Shown: positions 24,954 to 35,679, numbered from the stretch's first letter. The stretch: DNA of 64,000 nucleotides from Marinobacter alexandrii (GCF_005871205.1 NZ_SWKM01000011.1:372001-436000), one strand, 5' to 3'. Made by a program: numbers and translations. Notes: generated by a model not told the origin, from the letters alone.

Positions 24954-26177
24954 TCATGGGCGTGTGCTGGAGTATTTGATAGGCACCACCTTTCCGGATC
25001 CTTCTCCGAGAGAATAAACGTAATCTGACCAATCCTGCATCATTCGGATCCGCTCCGGCATGTGTTGCGCGTGGTTGTACGCCGCGGCGGTTTTGTTTTT
25101 CTTGGAGTGGGCCATCTGCATTTCTATGTGTGCCTCCGGGTACCCCATCTCATAGAGCCTGGTTGACGCGGTGGCGCGAAAGTCGTGCCCTGTCACCTGT
25201 CCGGTTGGATAACCCATGTACTCGAGGGCTCGGTTGATCGTGGTAGCGCTCATCACGTCCCGCGGGCGCCGGGTATTAGGAAATAGCCATTGTCCGCCAC
25301 CGGTGATCACTTTCAGTTCGCGGATCAACTCGAGCGCTTGCTCTGATAGAGGTACAACGTGGATCCGCCTCTTCTTCATTTTCCCCGCAGATATTTTCCA
25401 CAGCCCGCCATCCAGATCGAACTCTGACCATTCTGCTCTCCGAATCTCCGCGCTTCGAACGAATGTCAAAAGTAACAACTCAAGAGCAATAGCCGTTGTC
25501 CGGTTCCCGCCAAACTTCTCCAGCCTACCCAGGTACTCCGATATCTCCGCGGGCGTCAGTGCTCGAGCATGAGTAATTTCTGGCCTTTCTACAGCGCCCT
25601 TCAATGCCGCGGCAGGATCCGTGTCAGCCCTCATCGTTGATGCAGCAAAGCGAAACACCGATGAGCACCATTGGCGAACCATTATGGCGTAGGTGGGAGC
25701 GCCCGCCTTGTCCATTCTGCGTATTATCTCGAGGATGTGCTGGCTTGTGACCTGCTTGATTGGCAGCTTGCCAATATAGGGATAGACGTTCGCCTTCATG
25801 GCCCGTTCGAACTGGGTGGCGTACCGCGGTGACCATGTGCGGGATTTTTGTTCGGCGTACTCTGCGGCAATTACCTGAAACGTGTTTGCGCCCGCGGCTA
25901 TGTTCTCGAGCTTTTCAGCCTGGCGAACGTGTGAAGGGTGGATCCCTTGCTTCACTAACCCGCGGGCTTCGTCTCGAGCCGTGCGGGCATCCGACAAGCT
26001 AAGATCCGGGTATTCACCAAGAGCGAATACATTCTCCTTTCCGGCTATTCGGTATCGGTAGCGCCAGAGCTTGGATCCGGTAGGCCGAACCTCGATGTAG
26101 AGGCCGCCGCTGTCTGCAATCTTGTAGGCTTTGGCGTCCGGCTTGGAGCGCCGTATCTTCAGGTCTGTCAGGGCCAT
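24954..26177 (-). CDS. int: Tyrosine-type site-specific integrase (P4-like, with DUF4102 arm domain)
   Basis: Protein of 407 aa. The N-terminal arm-binding domain (DUF4102 type) is seen as ADSGGLYIEVRPTGSKLWRYRYR (residues 21-43). A SAM-like core-binding domain covers about 95-190 and the catalytic domain 205-385, with Arg241 (TFVRSAEIR), His331 and Arg334 (GHDFRATAS), His357 (MAHSKK) and the nucleophile Tyr367 (AAAYNHAQH) in place, so it should be active. It inserts and excises the prophage. It faces away from trpE in coding sense (its start is nearest trpE). Such integrases often use tRNA genes, but no tRNA lies beside it here. Confidence 0.93.
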   Translation of the reverse strand: MALTDLKIRRSKPDAKAYKIADSGGLYIEVRPTGSKLWRYRYRIAGKENVFALGEYPDLSLSDARTARDEARGLVKQGIHPSHVRQAEKLENIAAGANTFQVIAAEYAEQKSRTWSPRYATQFERAMKANVYPYIGKLPIKQVTSQHILEIIRRMDKAGAPTYAIMVRQWCSSVFRFAASTMRADTDPAAALKGAVERPEITHARALTPAEISEYLGRLEKFGGNRTTAIALELLLLTFVRSAEIRRAEWSEFDLDGGLWKISAGKMKKRRIHVVPLSEQALELIRELKVITGGGQWLFPNTRRPRDVMSATTINRALEYMGYPTGQVTGHDFRATASTRLYEMGYPEAHIEMQMAHSKKNKTAAAYNHAQHMPERIRMMQDWSDYVYSLGEGSGKVVPIKYSSTRP

Positions 26178-26179
26178 CT

Positions 26180-26226
26180 GCGGGTATCGTCCTTATTTTC
26201 GTCCTGATACCCGCAAATCTACCCGC
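26180..26226. promoter_or_regulatory. Inverted and direct repeats just upstream of int
   Basis: GCGGGTA (26180-26186) is mirrored by TACCCGC (26208-26214), with a further TACCCGC at 26220-26226. Between them TCGTCC occurs twice, 12 bases apart (26187 and 26199). The block directly abuts the integrase start codon, so it is likely an operator, an autoregulatory site or arm-type integrase binding site, and it may mark the right attachment region. Confidence 0.45.
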
Positions 26227-26390
26227 TTTTTTTTCGGATTGAAGCGGCTGCAGGCGGTCATCAACGAACAATAGAATGCCGCGAAGCTACACATCTTGTA
26301 AAGTTTGCAGAACGTAGACGAATAGCAACGAACAGCGGTGAACAATCGTGCAGATTATCGATCATCAGCAACATAAATCGTTCCTCCGCC

Positions 26391-27878
<1,488 letters not shown>

Positions 27879-27950
27879 GTCTTGTTTCCCTGAAGTCTGA
27901 TCTGCGTTCGGGCGGCACGGGAGTTGGGTGGGCCGTCCGGATGGTTGCGT

Positions 27951-27993
27951 GCTGAACCGGCCATAGCCAGTCAGCCGCCGGGCTGTTTCAGCC
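27951..27993 (-). promoter_or_regulatory. Mutually exclusive hairpin segments of the trpE leader (attenuator)
   Basis: Reading the minus strand after the Trp codons, four segments follow: GGCTG (27993-27989), CAGCC (27985-27981), GGCTGA (27976-27971) and TCAGC (27955-27951). Segment 2 can pair with 1 or with 3, and 3 can pair with 4, the arrangement needed for alternative folding. Segment 1 overlaps the leader stop codon, so a ribosome stalled on the Trp codons or at the stop would mask it. There is no T-run after segment 4, so a Rho-dependent or translational mode, or a weaker intrinsic terminator, must be considered. Confidence 0.5.
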
Positions 27994-28098
27994 GGTACGC
28001 CATCGCCACCATCGTGTCGCGCGGGTGGTCAGGATGCCTCGCGCTGCAGTCAGATTCAGTCCCTGCACGGCAGGAATCTCCCGAAATGAAGTGATCAA
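27988..28098 (-). CDS. trpL: trp leader peptide (Trp-codon-rich), upstream of trpE
   Basis: A 36-aa frame in the gap between gph and trpE starts with TTG at 28098, seven bases after an AAAGGA ribosome site (28111-28106); a GTG at 28068 is an alternative start giving 26 aa. Near its end it reads Arg-Trp-Trp-Arg-Trp-Arg-Thr-Gly, with TGG codons at 28011, 28008 and 28002. Three Trp in five codons of a short frame directly before trpE is the classic sensor of Trp-tRNA charging. Attenuation of trpE has been described in Pseudomonas. No Met start or protein homolog is expected for such peptides. Confidence 0.78.
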   Translation of the reverse strand: MITSFREIPAVQGLNLTAARGILTTRATRWWRWRTG

Positions 28099-28115
28099 GG
28101 TAAAGTCCTTTGAGA

Positions 28116-28805
28116 TTACAAAAGCTCAGCCAACGAATCAACAACCGCGTCTGCGCCCAGGGCATCCACCGGCTGACCGAAGTTATAGCCATAGCGGACG
28201 GCAACGCAAGGCAGGCCTGCGGCCAGGGCCGCATCAACGTCTGCCGACGAGTCGCCGACCATCACTGTGGTGCCTCGGGTGCCGCCCAGCGCTTCCATGG
28301 CGTGTAGTAACGGAGCCGGGTCCGGTTTCTTGACCGGCAGGGTGTCACCCCCGACTGAAAGATCGAACCAGTGGTCCAGGCCCATCTGCTCCAGCAGCGG
28401 CGCGACAAATTGTTCCGGCTTATTGGTCACCACCGCCAGTTTGCAGCCGTGCTCCTTGAGCCTGGCGAGGCAGGCCTCGACGCCGTCGTAAACCACCGCG
28501 TGTTGACCGTTGATCTGTCCGTAGGCGTGAAAGAAAATCGCCAGGGCATCGTTGAACAGGGCGTCGTCTTTCGGTTGTGCCGGTTCCCAGTCGGTCTGGC
28601 GGGCCAGGGCGCGTCGCACCAGCACACTGGCGCCATTTCCGACCCACTCGCGAACCCGGTCGATGCCAACCGGTGATCGGCCCAGATGCTCGAGCATCTG
28701 GTCCACGGCGGCCGCCAGGTCCGGGGCGCTGTCGACCAGGGTGCCGTCCAGATCGAACAGCGCGACTCCGGGCCAGCGTGAACTGAACAGGCCGGCCAGG
28801 CTCAT
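28116..28805 (-). CDS. gph: Phosphoglycolate phosphatase (HAD family)
   Basis: Protein of 229 aa. The HAD motif [15 protein letters not shown] lies at residues 17-30, motif II VVTNKP near 123 and motif [16 protein letters not shown] near 175. It removes phosphate from 2-phosphoglycolate formed in DNA repair and oxygenase side reactions. The start overlaps the end of rpe by 4 bases. In Pseudomonas, rpe-gph-trpE is the conserved order, and the same holds here. Confidence 0.93.
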   Translation of the reverse strand: MSLAGLFSSRWPGVALFDLDGTLVDSAPDLAAAVDQMLEHLGRSPVGIDRVREWVGNGASVLVRRALARQTDWEPAQPKDDALFNDALAIFFHAYGQINGQHAVVYDGVEACLARLKEHGCKLAVVTNKPEQFVAPLLEQMGLDHWFDLSVGGDTLPVKKPDPAPLLHAMEALGGTRGTTVMVGDSSADVDAALAAGLPCVAVRYGYNFGQPVDALGADAVVDSLAELL

Positions 28806-29488
28806 TGACCGATGACCTTGCGCGCCTGCTCCAGTTCTTCCCGCATGGCGTCGATGGTGGTCTTGTAATCGTCGGTGTTGAAAATAGCGGAGCCGGCGAC
28901 AAAGGTGTCGGCGCCGGCTTCGGCGATTTCCCGGATGTTCTCGGTTTTCACGCCGCCATCGATTTCCAGGCGGATGTTGAAGTTACTGGCGTCGATGCGC
29001 TTGCGCGCCTCCCGCAGCTTGTCCAGGGTGCCGGGGATAAACTTCTGGCCACCAAAGCCCGGGTTCACGGACATCATCAACACCATGTCGAGCTTGTCCA
29101 TCACATGATCCATGTAGTGCAGCGGGGTGGCCGGATTAAACACCAGGCCGGCCTTGCAGCCGCCATCGCGAATCAACTGCAGGGAGCGGTCGATGTGGCT
29201 GCTCGCCTCAGGGTGGAAAGTGATGTAGCTGGCACCGGCGTCAATGAACATGCGGATCAGGTCATCGACCGGAGACACCATCAGGTGAACATCGATGGGG
29301 GCCGTAACGCCGTGTTTGCGCAGCGCCTCGCAAACCATGGGGCCAATGGTCAGGTTGGGTACATAGTGATTGTCCATCACGTCGAAGTGAACCACGTCGG
29401 CGCCGGCGGCCAATACGTTATCAACTTCCTCGCCCAGGCGGGCAAAATCGGCAGACAAAATGGATGGGGCAATCAGGTATGGGTTCAT
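28802..29488 (-). CDS. rpe: Ribulose-phosphate 3-epimerase
   Basis: Protein of 228 aa from the ATG at 29488, chosen because the family begins with the motif [17 protein letters not shown], here at residues 5-21; a longer frame to 29518 is open but not conserved in style. The TIM-barrel signatures are [13 protein letters not shown], the His/Glu pair in TFHPEASSH, and [12 protein letters not shown]. It interconverts ribulose-5-P and xylulose-5-P in the pentose phosphate pathway. First gene of the rpe-gph-trpE operon. Confidence 0.95.
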   Translation of the reverse strand: MNPYLIAPSILSADFARLGEEVDNVLAAGADVVHFDVMDNHYVPNLTIGPMVCEALRKHGVTAPIDVHLMVSPVDDLIRMFIDAGASYITFHPEASSHIDRSLQLIRDGGCKAGLVFNPATPLHYMDHVMDKLDMVLMMSVNPGFGGQKFIPGTLDKLREARKRIDASNFNIRLEIDGGVKTENIREIAEAGADTFVAGSAIFNTDDYKTTIDAMREELEQARKVIGQ

Positions 29489-29655
29489 GATGGCTCTCTC
29501 AGGATCTCTCAAAGACATTAGCGCGCGCTTGCGACGAGATGGGCGTGTCGAGCAATCCCTGCCGCACAGAATATAAAAGGAATGCTAGTCTAGCAGTTTG
29601 AAACGCTTTTTTCGTAGCCTAAGAGTCAGGATCTGTGCGGAGAGTCGGTGCTGAG

Positions 29656-30588
29656 ATGATCAAACAACTGCTTGGCGGCCTGTTTCTGGTAGGTTGCATG
29701 GGCCATGCCGTTGCCGCCGCTGGCGAGGAGCCGGCGAGCGCCGGGGCGACAACTGCCACGACCATCCGGCCGGCGGTAGCTACTGAGCTGGCGGACAGCG
29801 CGTTGAGTCAGTTACGCCCGGAGGCGGCGGTCTGGCTGGAACTTGAGGACGGTGTCCGCACCCTTGGCCTGTTTTACCCGGAGCAGGAACCGCCGGCCAA
29901 CGGTGCCCTGGTCATTCTGGCGGATGTCGGCGACAACGCCGCCGCCGGTGTCGCCGACGAACTGAGCCGGCACTTGACCGCCAAGGGCTGGTCGGTGCTT
30001 GCGGTGGGGCTGCCGGCGCCTTCACCACCGCTGCAACGGTACCTGGAGGCGCAACCGGAACCTGCGCCAGCCACCGAGGCGGATGCCGGCACGGACGGGA
30101 GCAAGGACGACAGCCGTGACGAATCGTCAGTGATGATTGATGTTATGGCCGCACCCACCGGCGATAACCAGGAGCAGGTCTATCGGAATCGGGTGCGCCA
30201 GAGTCTGGCTGCCGCGGCGGCTGCGCTGACGACCCGTGGCTATAACCAACCGGTGCTGGTGGGCTTGGGCCGAGCCAGCAGTCACCTGATGGCAACCGAT
30301 GGTGAGCTTCAAGGTGCCCCGGCGTTGATCTGGGTGGTGCCGGAATTCTATCCCCGCGATGCCGTTGCCCTGGCGGACAAGCTTGCCGGTAGTAGCGAGG
30401 TGGCAATACTGGAATTATACGCCAGCCGGGGAGATGCCAGTGCAGCAAGCCAGCGGCGCTGGGGCGACCTGCGCCGCGCCGGTATTGAACGATTGGATCG
30501 TCAGCCGGTGGCGGTCACACGGCCGCTGTCGGCTCATGGCGCGGGCACACTGGCCGGTCGAATCGACGCCTGGCTCAAAGCCCGCTAA
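29656..30588 (+). CDS. DUF3530 family protein (secreted alpha/beta-hydrolase-like)
   Basis: Protein of 310 aa from the ATG at 29656 (a GTG 21 bases earlier is in frame but poorer). A signal peptide with hydrophobic core LGGLFLVGCMGHAVA covers residues 4-20. The body has the DUF3530 layout, an alpha/beta-hydrolase-like fold with GALVILADVGDNAA (about residues 84-97), GWSVLAVGLP and a variable Asp/Glu/Ser-rich insert around 135-160. The nucleophile elbow is replaced by VGLGRASSH. Catalysis is therefore uncertain. It is divergent from rpe and convergent with the DnaJ-like gene; the role is unknown, probably envelope-related. Confidence 0.7.
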   Translation: MIKQLLGGLFLVGCMGHAVAAAGEEPASAGATTATTIRPAVATELADSALSQLRPEAAVWLELEDGVRTLGLFYPEQEPPANGALVILADVGDNAAAGVADELSRHLTAKGWSVLAVGLPAPSPPLQRYLEAQPEPAPATEADAGTDGSKDDSRDESSVMIDVMAAPTGDNQEQVYRNRVRQSLAAAAAALTTRGYNQPVLVGLGRASSHLMATDGELQGAPALIWVVPEFYPRDAVALADKLAGSSEVAILELYASRGDASAASQRRWGDLRRAGIERLDRQPVAVTRPLSAHGAGTLAGRIDAWLKAR

Positions 30589-30597
30589 CGCCCGCTC

Positions 30598-31359
30598 TTA
30601 CCGCAGTGCCCGGTGCCGACGTTTGACCAGCTCCCAGGCCTGTTGGTAACGCAGCAGGCGTTCCTTGGCCAAGGCGCGCTCCTCATTGCTGACCTGCTGC
30701 TGCGCCAGCTTGTCCGGATGGCAGCCCGACACTTTCTTCTTGTAAGCCCGCTTGATGTCGATCAGGGCGTCCCTGCGGGTCACCCCCAACAATTCACAGG
30801 CCTGTTCGTAGCTGGTTGGCCTGGCCAGGTTTTCGGCGTGGCGGGTCCAGACCTTGCTGGCGTAGCTGTCGAAAATGTCGTCGCTGACGGTCACCGGTAG
30901 GCCAATCTGATCAATCGCGTCTTCGCAGCGATAACGGCGCTGTTTGCCGGGGCGGCCCATGAGTTGGGCGGCGTGGCACAGGCAGATAGCCACGATCAGT
31001 GCCGGTGCGGGCCAGACCCGGTTGCTCAGGCGCAGGGACAGACCTCGCAGTCCCGGTAGTTGCTCCGCCGCCTTGCCGCTCTGGAACCAGTTTATGGCCC
31101 GGCGGCGCTGGCGCTGGGAAAGCTTGAGCGCCTTGATCAGGCCCTCGGTGTAGTGGATGTCGGCCTCACTGACCCGGCCCTCAGCCTTGGCGATATAGCC
31201 GAGGAAATAGAACAGCGGTAGCCGGCACCAGCCTGGCAGTCGGGTGCGCTCAAGCAGGGTTGAGGTCTGATGGCCGCAGGCCGACAACTCCTGTAACAGG
31301 CTGGTGAATTCGGCCTCGATCCGGCCCGGTAGTAGTGGCTGCTCCGTGCTCTCCACCAT
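30598..31359 (-). CDS. DnaJ-domain protein, DjlA-like
   Basis: Protein of 253 aa. Residues 40-110 show a TerB-like helical segment (YFLGYIAKAEGRVSEADIHYTEGLIKAL), and the C-terminus a J domain from about 185 with the HPD motif (SGCHPDKLAQQQ). DjlA-type proteins recruit DnaK at the inner membrane. The N-terminal membrane anchor of E. coli DjlA is absent here; a hydrophobic stretch near residues 120-135 (ALIVAICLCHAAQL) may take part. It follows murU by only 3 bases, so it is the third gene of the amgK-murU transcript. Confidence 0.82.
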   Translation of the reverse strand: MVESTEQPLLPGRIEAEFTSLLQELSACGHQTSTLLERTRLPGWCRLPLFYFLGYIAKAEGRVSEADIHYTEGLIKALKLSQRQRRRAINWFQSGKAAEQLPGLRGLSLRLSNRVWPAPALIVAICLCHAAQLMGRPGKQRRYRCEDAIDQIGLPVTVSDDIFDSYASKVWTRHAENLARPTSYEQACELLGVTRRDALIDIKRAYKKKVSGCHPDKLAQQQVSNEERALAKERLLRYQQAWELVKRRHRALR

Positions 31360-31362
31360 GAC

Positions 31363-32043
31363 TCAGGGCTTCCTGTGCTGAAGGGTCTGGTCCAGGGCCT
31401 GCAGGCGTTCCGGCGTGCCCACATCGACCCATTGTCCACGATGCTCGACGCCGCGAACCCGTTGATCGCCCATGGCCTGGCGCAGCACCGGGCCGAGCTT
31501 GCCGGACTGATCGTCCAGGCCCTGAAACAGCCGGCTGTGCAGCAGACTGATACCGGTGAAGGTGAGTTTGTCGGGGCCGTCTTCGGTCACGGTGCCATCG
31601 GAGTGTAGCTGAAAGTCGCCTCCCGGATGGTGGGCAGGATTGCTGGTCAGCACCAGTAAGGCGTCACCGTCGGCCGGTGGCTTCAGGTCGGAGAGCGGGA
31701 AATCGCACCAGATATCGCCATTGATCACCAGAAACCAGCCACAATCCGCACCGGTCAATTGGGGCAGGGCGCGAACGATGCCGCCGGCGGTCTCCAGTGG
31801 CTCGCCTTCACGGGAGTACCGAATGGACAGGCCAAAGTCCTCACCGGTGCCCAGGGCGGATTCGATCTGGTCACCGAGCCAGGCATGATTGATGACCACA
31901 TCGTGGAAACCGGCGGTTTGCAGCCGCTCGAGATGGTGCACGATCAGCGGCTTGCCCCCGGCCGTGAGCAAGGGCTTGGGCGTAGTCAGGGTCAGCGGGC
32001 GCATACGTTCGCCCTTGCCAGCGGCCAGGATCATCGCTTTCAC
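31363..32043 (-). CDS. murU: N-acetylmuramate 1-phosphate uridylyltransferase
   Basis: Protein of 226 aa. It makes UDP-MurNAc from MurNAc-1-phosphate in the peptidoglycan recycling bypass that lets cells resist fosfomycin. The nucleotidyltransferase signature LAAGKGERMRPLTLTTPKPLL lies at residues 6-26, and a metal-binding Asp in FLVINGDIWCDFPL near 107. Four bases overlap with amgK, its functional partner, as in Pseudomonas. Confidence 0.93.
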   Translation of the reverse strand: MKAMILAAGKGERMRPLTLTTPKPLLTAGGKPLIVHHLERLQTAGFHDVVINHAWLGDQIESALGTGEDFGLSIRYSREGEPLETAGGIVRALPQLTGADCGWFLVINGDIWCDFPLSDLKPPADGDALLVLTSNPAHHPGGDFQLHSDGTVTEDGPDKLTFTGISLLHSRLFQGLDDQSGKLGPVLRQAMGDQRVRGVEHRGQWVDVGTPERLQALDQTLQHRKP

Positions 32044-33086
32044 TGCGGTGTCTGCTCCTGGTTCGGAGCCGTACCGATGCGTTGCTCAATGGCGGGCATG
32101 ACCACGGTGCTGAGCCACTCGTGGAAATGGCGCAGGGCCGGTTGCCGGCGACTGGCGATGATCAGGTAGTTCACCGTGCGGGGGATGTCGGCCAGGTAGC
32201 CCTCCTTGCCATCGCGAATGGCCAGGCGGGCGAAGATACCAGCGGCTTTCAGGTGGCGTTGCATGCCCATCAGCTCAAACCACTGGCGGAAGGTTTCGGA
32301 ATCGGCCCGGTGCAGACCTGCTTCGGAGCTGCGCTGGCGGAAAAACTCAAGCCAGCGGCAAATGGCCTCCTCGGGCCAATGAATGTAGCAATCTTTCAGC
32401 AACGACACTACGTCGTAGGTGACCGGGCCGGCGACTGCATCCTGGAAATCAATGACGCCCGGACGGTCGGTGTTGTCCGCTACCAGCAGATTGCGGGAGT
32501 GGTAGTCCCGGTGCACAGTCACTTCCGGCTGGGCCAGGGCGCTTTCCCGCAGGAAGGCGAACGCGGTATCCAGCAGGGCCCGTTCCGTGTTGTCGAGGCT
32601 AAGGCCAAGGTATTGCTCAAGCAGCCAGTCCGGGAACAGGGCCATCTCACGGTCCAGCAGCGCGGCATCGTAGGGTGGCAACGGGTAGTCGTCGGGTGCG
32701 GCCAGTTGCTGAATCTGCACCAGCTCGGTCAGTGCGCCGTGATACAGACGATCGGCACTGCTGTCGTCCAATTGGCCCAACATCAGGTTGTCACCGAAGT
32801 CCTCCAAAAGCAGGAAGCCTTGCTCGAGATCGGTTTGCAGGATTTCGGGCACGTGGATGCCGTGCCGATGCCAGTGCCGGGCAATGGCGAGAAAAGCAGT
32901 GCAGTCCTCATGCTCCGGGGGCGCATCCATGACAATCAGGGGGGTCGGTTGGTGGCCCTGGCCATCACGCCAGACCCGGAAATAACGCCGAAAGCTGGCG
33001 TCACCGGAAACTGGTTCGGCGATGGCTTCGGACAGGCCATTGAACTGCCTGACCCAGTTGGTCAGCAACTTCTGACGGGTATCCAT
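32040..33086 (-). CDS. amgK: N-acetylmuramate/N-acetylglucosamine kinase
   Basis: Protein of 348 aa of the aminoglycoside-phosphotransferase-like fold. The catalytic loop HRDYHSRNLL and the metal-binding VIDFQDAVAGPVTYDVVSLL lie around residues 195-230. It phosphorylates recovered MurNAc or GlcNAc at C1 for murU. It is divergent from lptD, with about 150 bases between the starts, the arrangement found in Pseudomonas. Confidence 0.92.
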   Translation of the reverse strand: MDTRQKLLTNWVRQFNGLSEAIAEPVSGDASFRRYFRVWRDGQGHQPTPLIVMDAPPEHEDCTAFLAIARHWHRHGIHVPEILQTDLEQGFLLLEDFGDNLMLGQLDDSSADRLYHGALTELVQIQQLAAPDDYPLPPYDAALLDREMALFPDWLLEQYLGLSLDNTERALLDTAFAFLRESALAQPEVTVHRDYHSRNLLVADNTDRPGVIDFQDAVAGPVTYDVVSLLKDCYIHWPEEAICRWLEFFRQRSSEAGLHRADSETFRQWFELMGMQRHLKAAGIFARLAIRDGKEGYLADIPRTVNYLIIASRRQPALRHFHEWLSTVVMPAIEQRIGTAPNQEQTPQ

Positions 33087-33237
33087 GATAGGGCTGGCTT
33101 TCCTGGAAAAATGGATGATCGATGACAGCGAAAGTTAGCAGACCAGTATAAAGACGGTAAATCGGTTTTGCAGCGGACTTTCCGTTAACAACCCCTCAGG
33201 GCACGTGTAAACTAGGCTGCTTTCGTGGTGTTGCGCA

Positions 33238-35679
33238 GTGATGCGCAGTCATGCCCATAATCATGCCGTCGATCCACTGACCAGCAACAGGAAGCCTGTC
33301 ACCGTGCCAATTTCCGATCGCCATCTGCAAAGGCCTGCGCTCCGGTTCGGCAGGTGTGTGGCGATCGCGATTCTGGGGTCGGCACCATTTTCGGTGGTCG
33401 CCCAGTCAGCACCCACTGCCGCGGAAATTGACTGGCGCCCAAGGGCGCAGTTGCCAGAATCCGCGCGTGAACGCCTGCCGGTGTTCTGTGAAGGTGGTTA
33501 TCTGCCGTCCGGCACCGACGGTCACGACGCTGGTGCCGTGCTCGGTGAAGCCGGCTCTGGGCCGGCCCCGGTCGAGGCCAGCGGGTTGAATGCCCGCTAT
33601 GAAATTGATCGCACGCTCTTCCTTGAGGGCGATGTCCGGGTGCGCCAGGGCGGCTTTGAAGTCAGCGGGTCCGAGGCCCGCTACAGTCAGTCCGAAGGTC
33701 GGGTTTCGGTGCAGGGTCCGCTGGTCAGCCGGGGCGAGGGTTTTCTGCTCACCGGTGACAGTGCCGAGTACAACGTTGATTCCGGACGTTTTGATATCAA
33801 CACCGCTACCTTCCTGATTCACCGTGCTGAAATGCGCGGCCAGGCGGGCAGCCTGACGCGGCTGAACGAGAGCCAGGTGGACATCCGTGATGGCATGTTG
33901 ACCACCTGTGGCCCCCAGCAGAACGACTGGGCTATCGTCGCATCGGATATTCACCTCAACCGGGCCGAGGGTTTTGGTACCGCCAAGCATGTGCGCCTGG
34001 AAGTGCTCGATGTGCCGGTGTTCTACTGGCCCTGGGCCAGCTTTCCCATTGATGACCGGCGTAAAACCGGCTTCCTGTACCCGTCGTTCGGATCCTCCAG
34101 TGCCGGCAGTGGTGCCTTTGTCTCGGTGCCCTATTACCTGAACCTGGCCCCGCACTACGATGCCACCCTGACCCCCCAGTACATTCACGGCCGCGGCCTC
34201 TTCAATGAAGCCGAGGGCCGGTACCTGAGCCGCTGGGGCGAATCTGTGCTGCAACTGGGCTACATCGACAACGATTCAGCCTACACTGACGAGAACCCGG
34301 GTGAAGACGGTGAGCGGTGGGCGCTGGATGTCGCCACCCGGGCTAATATTGGCGCCGGCTGGACTGGCTATGGCGACTATTCGGTGGTCAGCGATGACGA
34401 CTACCTGAGTGATTTAAACCGCAGCCTGGAAATCAATCAGACCACCCACCTGCAGCGCCGGGGCGGAGTGCGGTACCGGGACAGGAATCAGTACTTTGAA
34501 ACCTACCTGAACGACTACCAAACCATTAGTGACAGCATCGCCGACGTGAACAAGCCTTATGCCCAGTTGCCGGAAGTACTCTACGGTGCCACCCGGGAAA
34601 TGGGCTGGCTGGAAGCCGGCCTGGAAAGCCAGTACACCGTGTTCTATCGGGACAATGAGAACCTGACCGGGCTGGATCGAGCCAATGGCCAACGACTGCG
34701 CGCGGTGCCGGAGTTGGCGCTGCCAATGCGTGCCCTTTGGGGGTTCAGTCGGCCGTCGGTAAGCGTGGATTACACCCGTTACGAGCTTGAGGATTACACC
34801 CTGGGTGACGGTAGCATTGACCGCACAGTGCCGATCGCCGAATGGGATAACGGTTTGTACTTTGATCGCCAGTCCAGCCTGTTTGACATACCCTATAACC
34901 AGACCCTGGAACCCCGGCTTTATTACGCCTGGGCCGATGCCGACGCCGATCAGAACGACATTCCGGATTTCGATACCGACCTGCAGGCTTTTCGCTTTGA
35001 TCAGCTGTTCCAGCCGGATCGGTTCACCGGTGGCGATCGGGTCGGCGACACCAACCAGCTAACCGTGGCGGTCACCAGCCGGTTCAACGATCTGGTGACT
35101 GGTGCGGAGCGAGCCCGCTTCAGTATCGGCCAGGTCCAGTACTTCCAGGATCGCGAGGTAACCCTGTTCGGTGAGGGCGCCGGTACCCGGTCTCGTTCAC
35201 CCCTGGCGGGAGAGGTGGTCCTGGCGCCCCTCGACACCCTGGAGATCCGGTCCTCCGGCTTGTGGGATCCGGACACCGGTGAAACCGAGGAAGGCCGCAG
35301 CCAGTTGATATACCATTCCGAGGATTACCGCTACCTGGCCAGCCTGGGCCACACCTACAGTAAGGACGAGCTTGAACAGTCGGACATCGCTGGGGTTTTA
35401 CCGGTCTCTGATCGTGTTAGCCTGATCGGCCGATGGGTTTATGATTTCAGTCTTGATCGCACGGTTGGATCCCTGGCCGGGCTGGAATACAACAATTGCT
35501 GCTGGAGCGTTCAGGTGGTGCACCAGAACTACCTGACCGATGACAGTGAACTGGATACCCGGTTGCTGTTCCAGATTCAGCTGAAAGGACTCGGTGGCAG
35601 CGGTGGCTCGTCCACCCGCATTTCCGAGGCTATTTATGGTTTTGATGAGCGGGAGCGTCGTCGGTTTGGAACTCCATGA
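33238..35679 (+). CDS. lptD: LPS assembly outer-membrane protein LptD
   Basis: Protein of 813 aa. A signal peptide ends around residue 57 (core IAILGSAPFSVVAQSA). The periplasmic jellyroll domain (about residues 90-240) and a C-terminal beta-barrel follow. Cysteines that form the disulfides of LptD are present: Cys84 (PVFCEGG), one in MLTTCGPQQNDW near 223, and the pair in YNNCCWSV near 755. With LptE it inserts LPS into the outer leaflet. The first 30 residues are an unusual basic extension; a later start such as the GTG before PISDRHLQ is possible. Confidence 0.93.
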   Translation: MMRSHAHNHAVDPLTSNRKPVTVPISDRHLQRPALRFGRCVAIAILGSAPFSVVAQSAPTAAEIDWRPRAQLPESARERLPVFCEGGYLPSGTDGHDAGAVLGEAGSGPAPVEASGLNARYEIDRTLFLEGDVRVRQGGFEVSGSEARYSQSEGRVSVQGPLVSRGEGFLLTGDSAEYNVDSGRFDINTATFLIHRAEMRGQAGSLTRLNESQVDIRDGMLTTCGPQQNDWAIVASDIHLNRAEGFGTAKHVRLEVLDVPVFYWPWASFPIDDRRKTGFLYPSFGSSSAGSGAFVSVPYYLNLAPHYDATLTPQYIHGRGLFNEAEGRYLSRWGESVLQLGYIDNDSAYTDENPGEDGERWALDVATRANIGAGWTGYGDYSVVSDDDYLSDLNRSLEINQTTHLQRRGGVRYRDRNQYFETYLNDYQTISDSIADVNKPYAQLPEVLYGATREMGWLEAGLESQYTVFYRDNENLTGLDRANGQRLRAVPELALPMRALWGFSRPSVSVDYTRYELEDYTLGDGSIDRTVPIAEWDNGLYFDRQSSLFDIPYNQTLEPRLYYAWADADADQNDIPDFDTDLQAFRFDQLFQPDRFTGGDRVGDTNQLTVAVTSRFNDLVTGAERARFSIGQVQYFQDREVTLFGEGAGTRSRSPLAGEVVLAPLDTLEIRSSGLWDPDTGETEEGRSQLIYHSEDYRYLASLGHTYSKDELEQSDIAGVLPVSDRVSLIGRWVYDFSLDRTVGSLAGLEYNNCCWSVQVVHQNYLTDDSELDTRLLFQIQLKGLGGSGGSSTRISEAIYGFDERERRRFGTP

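Larger units (their letters stand above)
1..26230. mobile_element. Lambda-like (siphovirus-type) prophage, late region plus integrase; left end outside window
   Basis: A continuous run of virion genes from terminase to tailspike is followed by a minus-strand tyrosine recombinase, and bacterial trpE begins about 210 bp further on. Gene order (terminase, portal, protease, decoration, capsid, joining, tail tube, frameshifted chaperones, tape measure, tip, spike) matches lambda-type siphoviruses; no sheath or baseplate-wedge gene is present. All structural frames look open, so this half appears intact. No holin, endolysin, repressor or replication gene is visible, so those must lie to the left if they exist. 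The right end is set only approximately, between the integrase start and trpE; no duplicated att core can be identified with one end missing. Confidence 0.93.

Noticed and set aside
24792..26390. tRNA gene as integration site
   Set aside because: No cloverleaf or tRNA-like 3' end could be found on either side of the integrase.
32082..33125. 347-aa plus-strand frame opposite amgK
   Set aside because: Mirror of a clear kinase gene; no motif or independent start signal.
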